A stretch of 8,546 nucleotides of DNA, from contig DUIL01000051.1 in NCBI GenBank assembly GCA_013330385.1, forward strand, positions 3,280-11,825. Reading direction: 5' to 3'. This document shows, in pieces, positions 7,139 to 8,546 of the stretch. Within the stretch, counting starts at the first letter, position 1, and every line of letters begins with the position of its first letter. Both the position numbers and the translations under genes were made by a program. The notes beneath the pieces are model-generated. The model searched no databases, was not told the DNA's origin, and worked only from the letters and a program-made list of their open reading frames with translations. The DNA is from Candidatus Thalassarchaeaceae archaeon (GTDB taxonomy: Archaea > Thermoplasmatota > Poseidoniia > Poseidoniales > Thalassarchaeaceae).

Positions 7139-7165
7139 ATGTATTGTATGAGAGTAATATTGTCG
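7139..7165. promoter_or_regulatory. Candidate divergent promoter region between uvrA and the unknown membrane protein gene
   Basis: The gap between the proposed uvrA start (7088) and ATG 7216 is 127 bases and should hold both promoters. The most A/T-rich part is about 7141-7162, with TAATATT (7155-7161) on the plus strand and CATACAATAC on the minus strand. If these act as archaeal TATA-like elements, starts about 25 bases away would leave leaders of about 30 bases on each side. No convincing BRE or bacterial -35/-10 pair was seen. The placement is inference. Confidence 0.25.
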
Positions 7166-7215
7166 ATTGGTGGTGCTGGAACAACATTGATGCCTTGTCA
7201 CGCCCGGATTGGGGC

Positions 7216-7872
7216 ATGGCTGTAGGAGGTACTTGCCGCATACTCGCTTGCAAAAGAACCGTCATGTACAAAAAATCCGTATGTTACAAACACCGTGACT
7301 TGGTTATTCCAACTGTAGAGGAACCACCTCAAACAGATATTTCCATACAAGGGGGGGGCGCGGGGGATTCAGTATTTAGATACGATATAGATGGGGAAAA
7401 GCAGACTATTGATTCCAAATCCATAGATCAACTATTTCCTCTTCTAAAAGAGGCCAAAAAATTCTGGATTGTCGACCTTGGTATAGATGAAGATGAATTC
7501 GTACAATACGCCATCAAAAAGGGTGAGCTCGAGCATTGGGATAACAAGGAAATGATTGAGAGTAGAGCGATGCTGATAGAAGACGCATTCGAGGTATTAC
7601 AGGCCAAACTCATGGGTGATTTTACTGGACATACTGTTTGGTGGAGTGATGAGGTGGAGGTGGAAGAGGAGGCCGAATTGGACACAAAAAATGGCAAGGG
7701 AGGCATTGTCGTTTTGGGGGGAATTATCATATTATTACTAGTGTTATTTTACGGGGGTGATGAACTTGCAAATCTGCCCGGTGAAATGTTATGTCAGGGT
7801 TGCTTTGGGCTTGCGGCGCTTGGGGGAGCTGGGGCGCTAGGTAGAACAGATTCTGGGAAATTCAAAGAATAA
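7216..7872 (+). CDS. Unrecognised protein with N-terminal CxxxxC...CxxH zinc-knuckle-like motif and C-terminal membrane anchor
   Basis: I do not recognise this 218-residue protein. ATG 7216 is chosen because the Cys motif begins six residues later; an in-frame TTG at 7144 would add 24 residues rich in W, N and D with no recognisable feature. Visible parts are C7-x4-C12-x10-C23-x2-H26 (a spacing seen in short zinc-binding knuckles), a P/E linker, a G-rich stretch encoded by a G8 tract (about 44-50), a soluble region of about 90 residues with predicted helices (about 65-140), an acidic run (about 143-152) and one strong membrane helix at about 164-181. Then comes C193-x2-C196 with an A/G/L-rich hydrophobic stretch that may be a second helix. 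The likely picture is a membrane-tethered protein with a metal-binding tip; the role is unknown. It converges on moeA with three bases between stops. Confidence 0.7.
   Translation: MAVGGTCRILACKRTVMYKKSVCYKHRDLVIPTVEEPPQTDISIQGGGAGDSVFRYDIDGEKQTIDSKSIDQLFPLLKEAKKFWIVDLGIDEDEFVQYAIKKGELEHWDNKEMIESRAMLIEDAFEVLQAKLMGDFTGHTVWWSDEVEVEEEAELDTKNGKGGIVVLGGIIILLLVLFYGGDELANLPGEMLCQGCFGLAALGGAGALGRTDSGKFKE
7351..7358 (+). repeat. Eight-G homopolymer inside a coding region
   Basis: Eight consecutive G, then CGC and five more G, encode G-G-G-A-G-D in the unknown membrane protein. Adding or losing one G brings an in-frame TAG within about 7-11 codons of the tract, so the present length is the one that keeps the frame open. 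The tract could be a slippage site in vivo or an error-prone spot in sequencing. Confidence 0.9.
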
Positions 7873-7875
7873 TCT

Positions 7876-8546
7876 CTATCGAAGCCAGAGTGCATCGATA
7901 ACATCCCCTACTTTTCCATCAGTATCGGGTGGGAGTAATGTCAGGCCGTTATGCGCAACCATACTGTGAAGATTGCCGCTACCTTGGTGGGTGTGAGATT
8001 CGGCAACTAGATCGTTGCCTTCTGTTGATATTTTGATTCGTCTAAGACATAGTTTTGAGGGGGCTCCTCGAAGAGGATTCTTGAGGTGGACTCTTACTTT
8101 GTCAGAGAGGCTTGGCCCTAATTCGGGGTGTGTTTGCAAGGAGTGTTGAATCCAAGGGGCTACGAGGATGTGGAATACAACTTGGCTACTGACTGGGTTT
8201 CCTGGTAGGCCGATTAGAGGTGTACCCTTCCATGTACCAAACAAAGGGGGGCCACCCGGTCTAACTTTCATTCTCCAGAAGTGTATATTGCCTTCATCCT
8301 CCATCAATTTGCGAACCAAGTCCCAATCCCCCATACTCACTCCTCCACTAGTGATTATCGCGTCATACTCAGTTAGAGAATCGAAGGTTTTTCGCAATTC
8401 TTCTAATGAGTCCGGTAGACTTTCGAGGCGTATTGCTTCACAACCCATTCTTTCAACAAGAGAAGCGATAGCGTGTGAATTCGATTCGTATATTTGTCCT
8501 GAATTAATCTCAACGCCAGCTGGAATTAACTCATCGCCTGTGGATA
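7876..8546 (-). CDS. moeA: MoeA-like molybdopterin molybdotransferase, C-terminal part (5' end beyond window)
   Basis: MoeA inserts molybdate into adenylated molybdopterin to complete the molybdenum cofactor in the cytoplasm. The frame is open to the right edge, and the visible 223 residues begin inside the MPT-binding domain: S-T-G-D-E-L, then S-G-Q-I-Y-E-S-N-S. Next come T-S-G-G-V-S-M-G-D, V-R-P-G-G-P-P-L-F-G, and G-L-P-G-N-P-V-S, the classic MoeA substrate-binding loops. The last 70 or so residues form the small C-terminal beta domain ending in G-D-V-I-D-A-L-W. The ATG at 8448 is internal and not the start. The N-terminal domains, and any fused MoeB- or MobA-like domain, are outside the window. 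Some tungsten-using archaea carry paralogues, so tungsten specificity cannot be excluded. Symbol assigned on motif match. Confidence 0.92.
   Translation of the reverse strand, partial: STGDELIPAGVEINSGQIYESNSHAIASLVERMGCEAIRLESLPDSLEELRKTFDSLTEYDAIITSGGVSMGDWDLVRKLMEDEGNIHFWRMKVRPGGPPLFGTWKGTPLIGLPGNPVSSQVVFHILVAPWIQHSLQTHPELGPSLSDKVRVHLKNPLRGAPSKLCLRRIKISTEGNDLVAESHTHQGSGNLHSMVAHNGLTLLPPDTDGKVGDVIDALWLR

Noticed and set aside
7144..7215. TTG 7144 as the start of the unknown membrane protein
   Set aside because: The 24 added residues show no recognisable feature, the start is a weaker codon, and it would occupy most of the divergent promoter region; ATG 7216 directly precedes the Cys motif. 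Not fully excluded.
7428..7730. 100-codon minus-strand open frame opposite the unknown membrane protein, rich in Ser
   Set aside because: Low-complexity Ser/Thr/Pro composition is what the complement of an acidic, Lys-rich coding strand gives; no independent support.

Overview
The window reads as compact chromosome from a free-living prokaryote. My best guess is an uncultured planktonic marine euryarchaeon of the Poseidoniales / Marine Group II type. The basis is gene style: cell-surface lipoproteins with Asp-box repeats, a small protein with a zinc-knuckle-like N-terminus and C-terminal membrane anchor, very short intergenic gaps and few clear Shine-Dalgarno sites. No rRNA, ribosomal protein or other phylogenetic marker is present, so a bacterial source cannot be excluded. 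No tRNA, rRNA, CRISPR, transposase, integrase or phage gene was recognised, and no stretch over 300 bases lacks a gene.

Layout. (1) Positions 1-2690, plus strand: two tandem paralogous secreted proteins built from Asp-box (BNR) propeller repeats. The first is cut by the left edge. The second is a complete lipoprotein whose GTG start overlaps the first gene's stop by four bases. (2) Positions 2687-7088, minus strand, in transcription order: uvrA (nucleotide excision repair damage recognition ATPase), a Bax inhibitor-1/YccA-like membrane protein and a LysE-family exporter, closely spaced and probably one transcription unit. The LysE and lipoprotein genes are convergent and overlap by four bases at their stop codons. 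(3) Positions 7089-7215: a short divergent intergenic region. (4) Positions 7216-7872, plus strand: an unrecognised protein with a CxxxxC...CxxH motif, an unknown middle domain, an acidic linker and a membrane anchor, whose frame runs through an eight-G tract. (5) Positions 7876-8546, minus strand: the C-terminal part of moeA (molybdenum cofactor), cut by the right edge.

Most genes are ordinary housekeeping or transport genes with no obvious joint pathway. The points worth a second look are three. The disulfide-rich tandem propeller pair has lineage-specific cysteines that come in adjacent pairs. The uvrA N-terminus is conserved but has no ATG, GTG or TTG start. The unknown zinc-motif membrane protein has a slippage-prone G tract. 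I do not see a clearly new multi-gene system. The Asp-box pair is the most plausible candidate for uncharacterised surface biology.
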